Shown piece by piece: positions 1 through 11,028 of a stretch of 64,000 bases of DNA. This stretch comes from Picosynechococcus sp. PCC 7003. Lineage in GTDB: Bacteria; Cyanobacteriota; Cyanobacteriia; Cyanobacteriales; MRBY01. The translations under genes were made by a program, and so were the position numbers. Position 1 is the stretch's first letter. Every line of letters begins with the position of its first letter. The stretch is taken from contig NZ_CP016474.1 in the NCBI RefSeq assembly GCF_001693255.1, positions 2,808,661 through 2,872,660 of the forward strand, given 5' to 3'. The notes beneath the pieces are model-generated. The model ran no database searches and was not told the DNA's origin. It was given only the letters and a program-made list of their open reading frames with translations.

Positions 1-1
1 A

Positions 2-133
2 TTTTTAGAATTAGCTGTTAGTGGAAATGCCAGTTTTCTAGTCACGGGAGATCAGGATTTACTTGTTTTGAATCCTTTTCGTAATGTGCCAATTATTACG
101 GTAAATCAGTTTCTCGAAACACTCAATCAGTAA
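2..133 (+). CDS. PIN-domain toxin-like protein, C-terminal fragment (cut by window edge)
   Basis: Only the last 43 codons are present; the reading frame is open to the left edge and stops at TAA 131-133. The visible peptide contains the TGDxDLL motif followed by a short hydrophobic strand and an NQFLETL end. That is the usual C-terminus of PIN-fold proteins annotated as putative toxin of a toxin-antitoxin pair (COG1569-type). In such proteins the Asp residues of the TGDxD motif help form the acidic metal site of an RNase. Antitoxin and N-terminus would lie left of the window. Its end overlaps the convergent menC end by 11 bp. The family call rests on a short motif. Confidence 0.6.
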   Translation, partial: FLELAVSGNASFLVTGDQDLLVLNPFRNVPIITVNQFLETLNQ

Positions 134-1040
134 ACCAGTGGATGTCGCCCATGCCTAAAGCTCGCTGGGATGGGAAAAATTTTTGCGAAAAATTCAAAAG
201 TGCCCGTTGGCCGACTGCCGTTTCAAAAACAGTAGAAATCACAATATCTGGCTGGTGAGCTTGGCAAAATTCTTTTAACCGGGACGGAAAACCGGCGATC
301 GCCAATTTGATCACAAAAACACCGCACCAACCTTGGCCATAACAATGTTCTAAAGAAGCAAGCTGGGAAACGGATTCGTCTAGGGCGATTTGGGTTTGAA
401 ATGCTGCGTTTAGCTGTAATAGGTCAGAGAAATGCTCTGGGGCTAGGGGCTGCTCGATAAATTCTAGTTTTGCTTGGGATTCCCCCCAATTTAGCCAATA
501 TTTCGCTTGTTCTCGGTTTAAACCGCCATTGGCATCGAGGCGCAACCGACCATCAGCAGGCAAGGCAGCCAGGATTTGCTGACAGAGGGCGATTTCTGTT
601 GTGGGTGTATCCAGGGCAATTTTCAGTTTAAAGGTGCGAAATCCTTGTTGTAGTAAAGTTTGTAGGTCTTGAAACAGGGTAGGCGATCGCCGGATTAACT
701 GACAAAATTTTGTAGGGGGTAAGGATACTAAATTTTCGGTACTGGCAAGATTAAGTTGAGCCGTTTCAAAACCAAATTGACAGGCTGGCAGGGTATCGGG
801 AATTGCCGCAATTTGCTCACGGGTAATGTTTCCCCCAAAGACCGCACAAAAGGCGATCGCCTCCTCTAGGGTTTCTGTGCCAAACCACGGTAGAGGGGCG
901 ATTTCTCCTTGGGTAATCCGTCCCATTTCGTCTTGTAGAGAAAGAATAATCCCCTGCCGCATAGTCCACAAACCATGGTGGGTACGGAGAGGCGTTTTAA
1001 AGGGGCGGCGATAGGGGGCAAAGCGAAACTGGTAATTCAC
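123..1040 (-). CDS. menC: o-succinylbenzoate synthase
   Basis: A 305-residue enolase-superfamily protein. In menaquinone (in cyanobacteria, phylloquinone) synthesis MenC dehydrates SHCHC to o-succinylbenzoate; phylloquinone serves photosystem I. The superfamily residues are in order: the KxK pair in FKLKIAL, the metal ligands in RLDANGG, FIEQPL and LDES, and the second catalytic Lys in VIKLAI. The start is GTG at 1040, placed immediately after the stop codon of the upstream peroxiredoxin-like gene, so the two are probably cotranscribed. Length is slightly short of the 320 typical for the family but the domain is complete. The paralogous dipeptide epimerases share this fold; the compact N-terminus and cyanobacterial context favour MenC. 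Confidence 0.88.
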   Translation of the reverse strand: MNYQFRFAPYRRPFKTPLRTHHGLWTMRQGIILSLQDEMGRITQGEIAPLPWFGTETLEEAIAFCAVFGGNITREQIAAIPDTLPACQFGFETAQLNLASTENLVSLPPTKFCQLIRRSPTLFQDLQTLLQQGFRTFKLKIALDTPTTEIALCQQILAALPADGRLRLDANGGLNREQAKYWLNWGESQAKLEFIEQPLAPEHFSDLLQLNAAFQTQIALDESVSQLASLEHCYGQGWCGVFVIKLAIAGFPSRLKEFCQAHQPDIVISTVFETAVGQRALLNFSQKFFPSQRALGMGDIHWFTD

Positions 1041-1823
1041 CTAGGCCACTCGCTGCACCGCAGGCAGGTTCTCCAGGAAGGTTAAAGGCCGACTCATATT
1101 CGCCGCAAACCCTAGAATATTTTGGTCGAAGTGTTCATATTTCAGCGTGCCATCGGCCGCAAAGAGGAATGTCGCTCCCCGTTGGGTCATGTACTGGGCA
1201 TCGGGCACATAGGTAGACCAATTGCCGAGGACTTCAGCCATATTTCGCAGGCGCAAAGTGGCCAATTCTAAGGGCCGCTGAAAACCCTTCCCCCCAGCCG
1301 CCGCAAAAAATTCTCCCTTTAGGGCTGGTAAAGGAGCCGCTTTAACGACTTCATCATCGGCAAACAGTTGGGGCGCTTGTTTATCCCCCGTATAACCCCG
1401 CAAAACTTCCTTGAGGGTACCTGGGCTGCCAATGCCAGCACACATCAGCATCAGATTTACCCAAGCATTTTGTCCTGCTTTGAGTCCGGGAATTTTCCAG
1501 GTTAACCCGCGATATAGGCCCAGTTCCTGATGAATGGTTGCATTGGGATCGATGAATAATTTCTCGGCCGGGAAACCCGTATAGTCACAAAATTTTTGAC
1601 CAGAACGGCGATCGCCAATGCCCACTGCCACATAATCTACCCCGCGACAGAAATCAGCATCCTTTTGGAGCCACCAAGCATACTCAAGACTGTCAAAATC
1701 GCCGAGTTGGGATAGGATCAGCACCATGAGGGGTCGAGTAAAACCGGACGGGATTAATGGTGTCAGTTGACCATCGCTCACCCGCTGCCGTTCTGTGTGT
1801 TGAAAAAACTGAAGATAATCCAC
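1041..1823 (-). CDS. peroxiredoxin-like (AhpC/TSA-related) protein
   Basis: A 260-residue soluble protein with a thioredoxin-fold pattern: an early hydrophobic strand, a central VGIGD strand and a long C-terminal part ending with a strand that reads like the FLFAADGTLKYEH segment of AhpC/TSA-like proteins. It resembles the Prx-like-2 type group common in cyanobacteria. No CxxC or classical peroxidatic PxxxTxxC motif is visible; the cysteines lie in FCRG, KFCDYTG and LMCAG. Catalytic activity is therefore uncertain. Start is GTG at 1823. It abuts menC and is likely in the same transcript. Function in the cell is not established by the sequence. Confidence 0.6.
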   Translation of the reverse strand: MDYLQFFQHTERQRVSDGQLTPLIPSGFTRPLMVLILSQLGDFDSLEYAWWLQKDADFCRGVDYVAVGIGDRRSGQKFCDYTGFPAEKLFIDPNATIHQELGLYRGLTWKIPGLKAGQNAWVNLMLMCAGIGSPGTLKEVLRGYTGDKQAPQLFADDEVVKAAPLPALKGEFFAAAGGKGFQRPLELATLRLRNMAEVLGNWSTYVPDAQYMTQRGATFLFAADGTLKYEHFDQNILGFAANMSRPLTFLENLPAVQRVA

Positions 1824-1934
1824 GGTTATTGGGAAACATTTAGGATAGAGAACAAGGGTTGCTATGGAGCCATAGCCTCGCCTTCGTCAGGATAAACAGA
1901 TCTCGTTTAAAAATGCTACAGTGCCTGTCGCCCT

Positions 1935-4900
1935 ATGGTTGCTTCTCATTATAGTGTCGCGGTTTTATCAACGGATATTAACGTTTACCAACGGCTGCAA
2001 ACGCTTTTGGTAGAGGAGCAGCCTGAGGATTTCCAACTGGTTTGGCTTGATTTGACGGCGACGTCTGCGCTGCAAAGTTTGGGTCACCATGATCTTTATC
2101 TCAGTGATGCACCGCTGACTTATTTGGTTGACCATGCCGAGGTGGTGCAACGGTGGCCTTGGATTGGGTTGACCGATGAGGCAGCACTCCAGGATGAAAT
2201 GCTGCGCCTTGGGGTTTTAGATTGTTTTTTGTGGTCTGAACTGACGGGGCCGCTGCTGGTACATACGCTGCGGGTTGCCCTACGGACGATGTTGGGCCGG
2301 ACTCAGGGGACACTCTCGGCAGCACCTTTAGGCGATTTCCAGGGCGATCGCCTCCAAACGTTGATTCAAAATATTCCGGGCACGGTGTACCGATGTTTAA
2401 ATACGGCGGAATGGCACGGGATCTATTTCAGCGAAACCATTGAACAATTGGTAGGTTATCCTGCGGCTGATTTTCTCCCAGGGGGCGATCGCCACTATGC
2501 CAGCCTCATCCACCCCAATGATCGGGCCTTTGTGCGCCAAATTATTGAGCGGAAAGTGCAGGAGAAAAAACCCTTCGCCCTCGAATACCGCCTCAAACAT
2601 CGCGATGGCACAGTGAGATGGGTCGATGAACGGGGCCAAGGGGTCTTTGATGACCAGGGAAATCTGCTTTGGCTCGATGGGGTGATCATTGATATTTCCG
2701 AGAAAAAGGCGATCGCCCTGGAATTAAACCAACAGGCCATCTACTACTACGAAAAAACGCCGGCGATGTTGCATTCGATGGATGCGACGGGGCAAATCCT
2801 TGCGGTGAGTGATCGTTGGTTGCAGGTGCTGGGTTATGAACGGCGGCAAGTCATTGGCTGCAATGTCACTGATTTTTTGACGCCAGTCTCCCGCCATAAA
2901 GCAGAACAAGTCCTCCTGCCCACCCTAACCACCCAGGGCTCTGTAGAAGATGATGCCTATCAGTTCATCAAGAAAAATGGCGACATTTTAGAAGTGGAAT
3001 TGGCGGCTGTCTGCGAGCAAACCAACCATTATTCGCGACTATTAGTGGTCTTGACGGATGTGACCGCCCGTAATCACCTGGCCCAACAGGTCAACCGCTA
3101 CCAAACCCACCTAGAAGATCTCATCGAACAACGCACCCAAGCCCTCGCCGCCAGCCAAGCCCGCCTTGCCCAAGCCCAGGCGATCGCCCACATTGGCGTT
3201 TGGGAATGGGATATCCGCACCGATCAAATCTATTGGTCTCCAGAAACATTTCAGATCTTTGGCTTTGCCCCTGGTGAAATTCACCCCAATGCGGAAACCT
3301 TTTTTGAGCGGCTTCACCCCGACGACCGCGATCGCATAAAGGCCAGTATTGAAAGTCTCTTGAGCGGTCAACAGCTACCCAGTTCTGAATATCGCATTAT
3401 TACTCCCGCCGGCGAAGTGCGTTATCTCAAGGACTACCACGAACTGACCCGGAACGAGCAGGGCCAACCTATTTTTTTAGGGGGGGCCGTGCAAGACATT
3501 ACGACAATGCAGCAAGCCCTCAATGCCTTGGCCGCCAGTGAAGCCCGTCTACGGGCAATCTTCGACCAAGCCGCCCTGGGGATCGTACAAATTGACCGGA
3601 CGGATCATTTCTCGCTGGTCAACCAAGCCTTCTGTCAGATCTGTGGCTACAGTGAAGCAGAATTACAGCAACTCACTTGGCAAGAACTCACCCATCCTGA
3701 AGATATCCATATCTGCCACGAAGCACGGGCCAAACTCAACCGCCACAAAGCGGCTAGTGCTGTTTTAGAAAAACGTTATCGTCACCGCCAGGGCCATTTT
3801 ATTTGGGTCAAGGTGATCTGCTCCTATATCTATGACAACCAAGGCCAACCAGAATATCTTTTGACTATTATCGAAGACATTACTGAATATAAACAGGCGG
3901 CGATCGCCCTTGTTGAAAGCCAGCATCGCTACCAAAAAATGGTTGATGGGATTCCAGCGATCATCTACCAATATTCGCCCCAACGGGGTGGTTTGTTTTA
4001 TTCCTCCCAGGTGCAACAGATCCTTGGCTATGACATGCAACATTTACTAGACCACCCAGCGCTCTGGCACCAATCGATCCACCCCGAAGATATCGTCGAT
4101 GTCGATCAAGTCCTCCAGACCTTACAGGCCGGCAGGAACTTTGAGCTGGAATATCGGATCCGGGATGCCGCCGGCAATTGGCGCTGGTTCTATGACTGCT
4201 CCTTTAACATCCACACGGTCAACGATGGTGATCTTGTCATTGATGGTTTTGCCCTAGATATTACAGAGCGGAAAAACTTTGATAAGGTGCTCCGCCATCG
4301 TCTGAAGCTTGAAACCATGCTGGCTGATATTTCCCACATGATGGTGGTAGAAGCTAATCTCGATTTGGAGGCGTTACTGGCTCGACTGGGTCAAACCTTC
4401 CAAGCGGATCGAATGTCGATTATGCTCGGTCAATCCGATCACGCCACCGTCGAACGCATTGCTGCTTGGAGTGCGGCTCCCCATCTATGGTTAGAAGACT
4501 TACAAAAAATTGATCTAAGTCCCTATCCGTGGTGGTTAGATCATTGGCAGAAACAAGAAATAATTTTGCTCAATCGAAAAATCTCCCTACCGCCAACGGC
4601 GATCGCTGAACAGGAATTTTTAGATCACCTAGGGGTTAAGGCGGTGTTATGGATCCCGATCCAGGATGCAGAAGGGAAACCCTGGGGCTACATTGAGTGT
4701 TCTTCGACAGCGGTGGATCATCTGCTGTGGTCAAAGGAAGATGCGGATATTTTGGCGATCGCCGGCAACTTAATTTACAACTACCACCAACGGCAGCAGG
4801 CTAATAAACAACTCGAACTGGCAAAGGAATTGGCCGAGGCCGCAAACCATGCCAAAAACCAGTTCCTCACGAGCATGAGCCATGAACTGAGAACGCCCCT

Positions 4901-5837
4901 GAATGCGGTCCTAGGCTTTACGCAAATTATGGAGCGATCGCCTGACCTATCGACGGATCACCAGGAATACTTAAGCATCATCCATCGGTCGGGGAAACAT
5001 CTCCTCGCCTTGCTCAACGATATTCTCAACCTGGCGAAGTTTGAAAAGGGCACCCTAAAACTGAACCCCAACCTGTTTAATCTCCACGATCTCCTGGATG
5101 ACCTCGCCCAAATGTATGCCCTGGAAATCCAGCACAAAAATATCCAGCTTGATATCCATTGGGATGAGCAGGTGCCCCGTTATATCAACGCCGACCAAGC
5201 AAAACTCCATTCTGTGCTGCTCCACCTCCTGAATAATGCCCTCAAATTTACCGACAGTGGCTGCGTTCAACTGGCCGTAAAAACCCTGGCGCAAAATCCC
5301 CTCCGTCTCCAGTTCAGCGTTACAGATACAGGGATCGGCATTGCCGAAACAGATTTCACCAAACTCTTTGATAATTTTGTGAAATTAGAAGCCGGCGATC
5401 GCATGGGTCGAGGCAGTGGTTTGGGCTTGGCCCTCAGCCAAAAATTTGTCAATCTCATGGGCGGTGAAATCGTTGTCAGTAGCCAGCCTGGGGTCGGTTC
5501 TTGTTTTTCCTTTGAACTTACAAGTGTCACCCCAGCCAACCCGATGCACCTAACCCTCTATCCTCCCCAAGCACGGGACGAACAACTCCCAGCCCTAACC
5601 CCAGAGGCATTACAAAAATTTCCCCCGGAATGGTTAAAAGCCTTTCACCAAGCCGCCCTTGCCGCCAGGGCCCAACACCTCAAAGCCCTCATTGATCAAC
5701 TGCCGCCCCAGGCAACGGCGATCGCCCGGGCCTTAGAAATCCTGGTGCAAAAATTTGCCTTTGATACCCTCGCCAAACTCAGCCAACAAAGAACCCCCAA
5801 TGACTTTTCTTCATCAAAGGGGGAGACCGGGAGTTAG
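1935..5837 (+). CDS. multi-PAS/GAF sensor histidine kinase
   Basis: A 1300-residue cytoplasmic sensor kinase without membrane segments. Approximate order: degenerate receiver-like region (1-125), five PAS domains (140-260, 270-385, 417-525, 539-652, 666-780; each ends in a D-I/V-T/S-E/A box), a GAF domain (790-950), HisKA with H-box SMSHELRTPLNAV (phospho-His about 983) and HATPase with LLNNALKF (N), DTGIGI (G1) and GRGSGLGLAL (G2). The last ~105 residues are a helical tail of the type that in cyanobacterial hybrid kinases normally follows a C-terminal receiver, but no receiver is present here. No partner regulator lies next to it, so it is an orphan kinase. Start is ATG 1935. Confidence 0.9.
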   Translation: MVASHYSVAVLSTDINVYQRLQTLLVEEQPEDFQLVWLDLTATSALQSLGHHDLYLSDAPLTYLVDHAEVVQRWPWIGLTDEAALQDEMLRLGVLDCFLWSELTGPLLVHTLRVALRTMLGRTQGTLSAAPLGDFQGDRLQTLIQNIPGTVYRCLNTAEWHGIYFSETIEQLVGYPAADFLPGGDRHYASLIHPNDRAFVRQIIERKVQEKKPFALEYRLKHRDGTVRWVDERGQGVFDDQGNLLWLDGVIIDISEKKAIALELNQQAIYYYEKTPAMLHSMDATGQILAVSDRWLQVLGYERRQVIGCNVTDFLTPVSRHKAEQVLLPTLTTQGSVEDDAYQFIKKNGDILEVELAAVCEQTNHYSRLLVVLTDVTARNHLAQQVNRYQTHLEDLIEQRTQALAASQARLAQAQAIAHIGVWEWDIRTDQIYWSPETFQIFGFAPGEIHPNAETFFERLHPDDRDRIKASIESLLSGQQLPSSEYRIITPAGEVRYLKDYHELTRNEQGQPIFLGGAVQDITTMQQALNALAASEARLRAIFDQAALGIVQIDRTDHFSLVNQAFCQICGYSEAELQQLTWQELTHPEDIHICHEARAKLNRHKAASAVLEKRYRHRQGHFIWVKVICSYIYDNQGQPEYLLTIIEDITEYKQAAIALVESQHRYQKMVDGIPAIIYQYSPQRGGLFYSSQVQQILGYDMQHLLDHPALWHQSIHPEDIVDVDQVLQTLQAGRNFELEYRIRDAAGNWRWFYDCSFNIHTVNDGDLVIDGFALDITERKNFDKVLRHRLKLETMLADISHMMVVEANLDLEALLARLGQTFQADRMSIMLGQSDHATVERIAAWSAAPHLWLEDLQKIDLSPYPWWLDHWQKQEIILLNRKISLPPTAIAEQEFLDHLGVKAVLWIPIQDAEGKPWGYIECSSTAVDHLLWSKEDADILAIAGNLIYNYHQRQQANKQLELAKELAEAANHAKNQFLTSMSHELRTPLNAVLGFTQIMERSPDLSTDHQEYLSIIHRSGKHLLALLNDILNLAKFEKGTLKLNPNLFNLHDLLDDLAQMYALEIQHKNIQLDIHWDEQVPRYINADQAKLHSVLLHLLNNALKFTDSGCVQLAVKTLAQNPLRLQFSVTDTGIGIAETDFTKLFDNFVKLEAGDRMGRGSGLGLALSQKFVNLMGGEIVVSSQPGVGSCFSFELTSVTPANPMHLTLYPPQARDEQLPALTPEALQKFPPEWLKAFHQAALAARAQHLKALIDQLPPQATAIARALEILVQKFAFDTLAKLSQQRTPNDFSSSKGETGS

Positions 5838-5865
5838 CCTGAAGTTACCGTAAAATTACTGTGAT

Positions 5866-6678
5866 TTAGCCCTCACTATCTTTTGGTTTGGGTCGGGGTA
5901 CAGGTCTCGCTCTGGCAGTTGCCCCATGGCTGTCACTGGCAGGATGATCACCGATGGGTCTGGGTTTGCTCTTGTCGCGGTTAAAGGGTTTCCCGCCGGG
6001 TTTGGGGCCTTTACGGCGACTGCTGATATAGCCAATATCTTCGCAGGTTTGGATCATCAGCATATTGTCGAGGAGCTTCGCCTGGAGATCATAAAAATGG
6101 TTAACGGGACGATCCGGCAGGGCACCAATGAGTTGAATCTTGAAAAATTTGGGTTTGTCCCCTTGCTTCTTCGGCGATTGACGAATTTTAACGATGACTT
6201 TTTTGGATTCGGCGTCATAGAAAACCACCTGACCGCGAATGGAAAAATAGCCGTCTTCGACTTGGTCACTGGTGGGAATGGACTCCGTGAGGGCCTCTGG
6301 ATCATCAAGGTTTTCGGGCTCCCAAATGCCGAGAATCTGGAGGTGGAGATGGTTGTCATCCTGGCGGGTGCGGGGATAGACGACCCAAACGTGCTCTTGG
6401 TCGAGGTCAATGTGATTTTTGATCAGGCTAATCACGCGACCCAATAAAACGGCTTCAATGTCGCCATCCGCTGTGGCGATCGCCCCCTTACTGATTTGCT
6501 CTGGGTCTTCGGGGGTATATTTACCGCGCACAATGCCAATGGCCCGATATTGACGGGGATGGCTGGCGGGGGGAATGGGATGTTGCCGTAGTTTTTGGGA
6601 GGTCGTCTGGTCCTCATGGGGGTTCGGCGCTGGTGGAGACGATAGATGATGGTTAGATTCAGACACGGGCTTATCCAA
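5866..6678 (-). CDS. conserved cyanobacterial hypothetical protein with basic, Pro-rich tail
   Basis: 270 residues, not recognised to a named family. The first ~40 residues are hydrophilic and Pro/His-rich. The central part (about 45-205) is mixed alpha/beta with a repeated pattern of strands (YRAIGIVRGKY, AVLLGRVISLI, VWVVYPRTR, YFSIRGQVVFY, KVIVKIR), which suggests a compact beta-rich fold. The C-terminal 55 residues are very rich in Lys, Arg, Pro and Gly (for example RRKGPKPGGK), as in nucleic-acid-binding tails. An RNA- or ribosome-associated role is possible but is inference from composition only. It converges on the histidine kinase gene, with 28 bp between the two stops. Confidence 0.6.
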   Translation of the reverse strand: MDKPVSESNHHLSSPPAPNPHEDQTTSQKLRQHPIPPASHPRQYRAIGIVRGKYTPEDPEQISKGAIATADGDIEAVLLGRVISLIKNHIDLDQEHVWVVYPRTRQDDNHLHLQILGIWEPENLDDPEALTESIPTSDQVEDGYFSIRGQVVFYDAESKKVIVKIRQSPKKQGDKPKFFKIQLIGALPDRPVNHFYDLQAKLLDNMLMIQTCEDIGYISSRRKGPKPGGKPFNRDKSKPRPIGDHPASDSHGATARARPVPRPKPKDSEG

Positions 6679-6865
6679 TGCTTTCTAGGTGGGCTAACAA
6701 AAAAATACAGATCGTTTTCGATGCCAGATAGTCAACTATCAGACATCAACATCATCGGTAGGCGATCGCCATCACGATAAAAATTAGCATTCTGCCTTCG
6801 ATCATATTAGGACAGATGAAGACGTTTAGCGCCTGCCTATTGTACTCAATGGGGTGTCAGAGGTG

Positions 6866-7150
6866 TTGACACTCCCCTGCCTAAAGGTGAGGGGATTCTT
6901 GGTTCAGCGAGTCCACTTACCTAGGATTCCTTGCGAAGCCCTAACCAGAGGTGGGTCTCTCCCCAAGCGTTACTTTCCCAGTGCCCCTGGGTAGTGAAAT
7001 TTCTCCAATGTTTGTTTGACTTGAAACCCTTGTTTCAAATGCTGGTCGTCTAGTTCCTGCAAAGACTTTACCTATCCACAGGGGGAACCTAGAACAATTG
7101 GATAGAACCCGATATCTTTGATTGTCAAGGTTCAGCGTAGTGCCGTGAGG
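6866..7150 (-). mobile_element. IS200/IS605-type (TnpB) right-end and omega-RNA-like remnant without a transposase
   Basis: Read on the minus strand, this gene-free region ends with AACCAAGAATCCCCT, a hairpin (6873-6895, TCCCC/GGGGA stem) and GTGTCAA. That layout is what I know from the right ends of TnpB-carrying IS605-family elements in cyanobacteria, where the last ~250 nt also encode the guide (omega/reRNA). The upstream part (GTAACGCTTGGGGAGAG, GGTTAGGGCTTCGCAAGG) fits that RNA scaffold. No tnpB reading frame remains: all three minus frames are interrupted and no RuvC or zinc-finger motif is seen. The upstream boundary is approximate. It is either a deletion remnant, a MITE-like derivative, or an orphan RNA gene. 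The rest of 6679-7401 holds no gene that I can support. Confidence 0.55.
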
Positions 7151-7206
7151 CGACTGGGTTTTTAGAGCGGTTGATTACCCTATCCGCTAGAATGCAGTGT
7201 AGCAAA

Positions 7207-7226
7207 ATGCCACTCGATATTGGCAT
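7207..7226. repeat. perfect 6-bp inverted repeat in the gene-free region
   Basis: ATGCCA and TGGCAT flank an 8-nt loop. It lies about 60 bp beyond the omega-RNA-like segment, where the left part or left end of an IS605-type element could have been. It could equally be a chance hairpin or part of the 5' region of the gene at 7402. Confidence 0.3.
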
Positions 7227-7401
7227 GGCTCCTGCCTAGCGTCAGTCGCTCGCCTTGTATCATCGCCCTAGAACAGCGGAGTCTTAAGGCGACTTTTCCG
7301 ATAAATCAGTAAAATTTAGATAAAATTTTGCCAACCTTCTGACTTTTCCGGTCTTTTGGGTCTGGTTTTTATCCCCTTAGTTTTCCCCACTATCTATAGC
7401 C

Positions 7402-8298
7402 ATGGCGAGTCACATCATCGAAAAATACTATCGTCCCCGTGCCTGGGTCTATGGTCTTTCTGGGCTTCTGTTTCTGTTGGCAGGGGGGCTCTTGGTGATG
7501 CCACGCTTTGACCAGTGGATGGTGGCCCGGAAAACGGCAGCGGCGGCCAAGGTGCAGCCCGAAACAACCCCTGATCCGGCGATCGCCCTCCTCGAAAAAG
7601 ACCAACAAAGTTATGAAATCTGGTTAGAAAAAGAACCCAATAACGAAAAAGCTCTCCGGGGTCTGTTGGATACCAGCCTCAAGCTCAATGATTTAGAAAA
7701 AACGGCCACCGCCCTCGATGGTCTGGCGCAAATCCACAGCGATAATCCCGATTATCTCGTGCTGCTAGGTCAGGTTAAACAGGAGGCCAAGGATTACGAA
7801 GGGGCCGCCGCGACTTACAAAAAGGTGCTGTTGACAGATCCCACCCACATCAACGCTCTCCAGGGCATGGTTGATCTGCTCCTGGTGCAAAATCGGCCAG
7901 AGGGAGCAATCGAACTGCTCCAAACCACCCTCAAGGACATGGGGCAATTAACGGAAGAAGAAACCATTGAAATCGACCCAGAAAAGGTTACATCTATTCA
8001 ACTGATGTTGGGGCAAATTTACGTCGCTCAAAAACGCTTCGGGGAGGCGATCGCCATCTATGACCAAGCCGCCACAGTAAATAAAACAGACTTTCGGCCA
8101 GTCCTCGCCAAGGCCATGGTCTTAAAAAATCAAGGAAATGAAGCCGCTGCCAAACCCTTTTTCATGACAGCGATTAACCTTGCGCCTGCCACCTACAAAG
8201 ACCAAATTAAGGAAATGGCCGTACTCAGTGCCGCAGATCTCAAGGCCCTCGAAGCCGTACCCACCGAAACCGACCCAGAAGCAGAGGCAACAGAATAA
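7402..8298 (+). CDS. membrane-anchored TPR protein
   Basis: 298 residues. A single N-terminal membrane segment (about residues 17-35, YGLSGLLFLLAGGLLVM) is followed by a Pro/Glu linker and a series of tetratricopeptide repeats (about 60-260; recognisable as A-xx-L-xx-Q and Y-xx-A motifs in VLLGQVKQEAKDYEGAAATY and IYVAQKRFGEAIAIYDQ). The end is acidic (PTETDPEAEATE). Such proteins act as scaffolds for protein complexes at the membrane; the partner is unknown. It precedes ligA by 54 bp and may be cotranscribed with it. Confidence 0.75.
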   Translation: MASHIIEKYYRPRAWVYGLSGLLFLLAGGLLVMPRFDQWMVARKTAAAAKVQPETTPDPAIALLEKDQQSYEIWLEKEPNNEKALRGLLDTSLKLNDLEKTATALDGLAQIHSDNPDYLVLLGQVKQEAKDYEGAAATYKKVLLTDPTHINALQGMVDLLLVQNRPEGAIELLQTTLKDMGQLTEEETIEIDPEKVTSIQLMLGQIYVAQKRFGEAIAIYDQAATVNKTDFRPVLAKAMVLKNQGNEAAAKPFFMTAINLAPATYKDQIKEMAVLSAADLKALEAVPTETDPEAEATE

Positions 8299-8322
8299 TT
8301 TCCCTGGGGCGATCGCCTATAA

Positions 8323-10374
<2,052 letters not shown>

Positions 10375-10390
10375 AAAAAATCTTTTTAAT

Positions 10391-10729
10391 ATGACGCAAT
10401 CTCAACCACCAATTGCTACACAATTTTTAATTTCTCAAGCCAAGTTGACGCAATATCTACTCATCCTTCTTCCCAAAAATGATAAATCAAAGTTCCTATC
10501 CCAAGCCGGATATACTTTTGACAATTGGCAGGACCGGCACGATCACTTAAAAACACTAGCGATGAAAGGAAAATCTGAGTTTTTACAGCAGACACCGTAT
10601 GGCAAAAAGTATAAAATCAAAGGAGAGCTGCAAGGGTTGGGTCACAAAACTCTTAAGGTTGCTACAATTTGGATGGTTGCCGATAAAATTGCCAAGTTTG
10701 TTACTTTGATTCCAGATAAAGGAGAATAA
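10391..10729 (+). CDS. DUF6883-type small protein
   Basis: 112 residues beginning MTQSQPPIATQFLIS; the motif series SQAKLTQYLLILLP, NDKSKFLSQAGY and GELQGLGHKTLKVATIWM is that of the DUF6883 family as I remember it. The protein is basic and soluble. The gene is AT-rich compared with ligA just upstream and lies 2 bp before a DUF4926 gene. The same two-gene arrangement recurs in cyanobacteria, which suggests the proteins work together, possibly as a toxin-antitoxin or immunity module. The biochemical activity is unknown. Probably horizontally acquired. Confidence 0.7.
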   Translation: MTQSQPPIATQFLISQAKLTQYLLILLPKNDKSKFLSQAGYTFDNWQDRHDHLKTLAMKGKSEFLQQTPYGKKYKIKGELQGLGHKTLKVATIWMVADKIAKFVTLIPDKGE

Positions 10730-10731
10730 TT

Positions 10732-11028
10732 ATGCACGAACATTATCCTCTTTTCAGTCAAGTTGCTCTATCCCAAGACTTTCCTGAATACAATCTACAT
10801 TGGGGCGACATTGCGACAGTGGTTGAATATTATCAAATGACAGAACAAGAAGATGGCTATAGCTTAGAAGGATTTAACATTCCAGAAATCACATTAGAAG
10901 TGGCACATTCACAAATTATATCAATTAGTCAATGGCAGAAAGAACAAGAGATTTTCCAAAAAATCCACAAGCTTTCTCCCGAAAAATTACAGGAATTAGA
11001 TCAATATATTAATCAATTAATTGCCTAG
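10732..11028 (+). CDS. DUF4926-type small protein
   Basis: 98 residues. The core (YPLFSQVALSQDFPEYNL, GDIATVVEYYQM, DGYSLEGFNIPEITLEVAH) matches the DUF4926 family. A C-terminal extension is helical and polar, ending KLSPEKLQELDQYINQLI, which could be a pairing helix. A good ribosome binding site (AAGGAG) lies in the end of the preceding gene, and the 2-bp gap implies translational coupling. Composition is AT-rich like its partner. Function is unknown; a partner or antitoxin-like role to the DUF6883 protein is inference. Confidence 0.72.
   Translation: MHEHYPLFSQVALSQDFPEYNLHWGDIATVVEYYQMTEQEDGYSLEGFNIPEITLEVAHSQIISISQWQKEQEIFQKIHKLSPEKLQELDQYINQLIA

Noticed and set aside
5926-6447. Plus-strand frame of 173 codons
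   Set aside because: It mirrors the minus-strand gene with better composition and shows no domain; treated as an antisense shadow.
6866-7300. Gene-free structured region as RNase P RNA, tmRNA or 6S RNA
   Set aside because: None of their conserved cores (for example the RNase P GAGGAAAGTC element) is present; the end hairpin and closing sequence fit an IS605 right end better.
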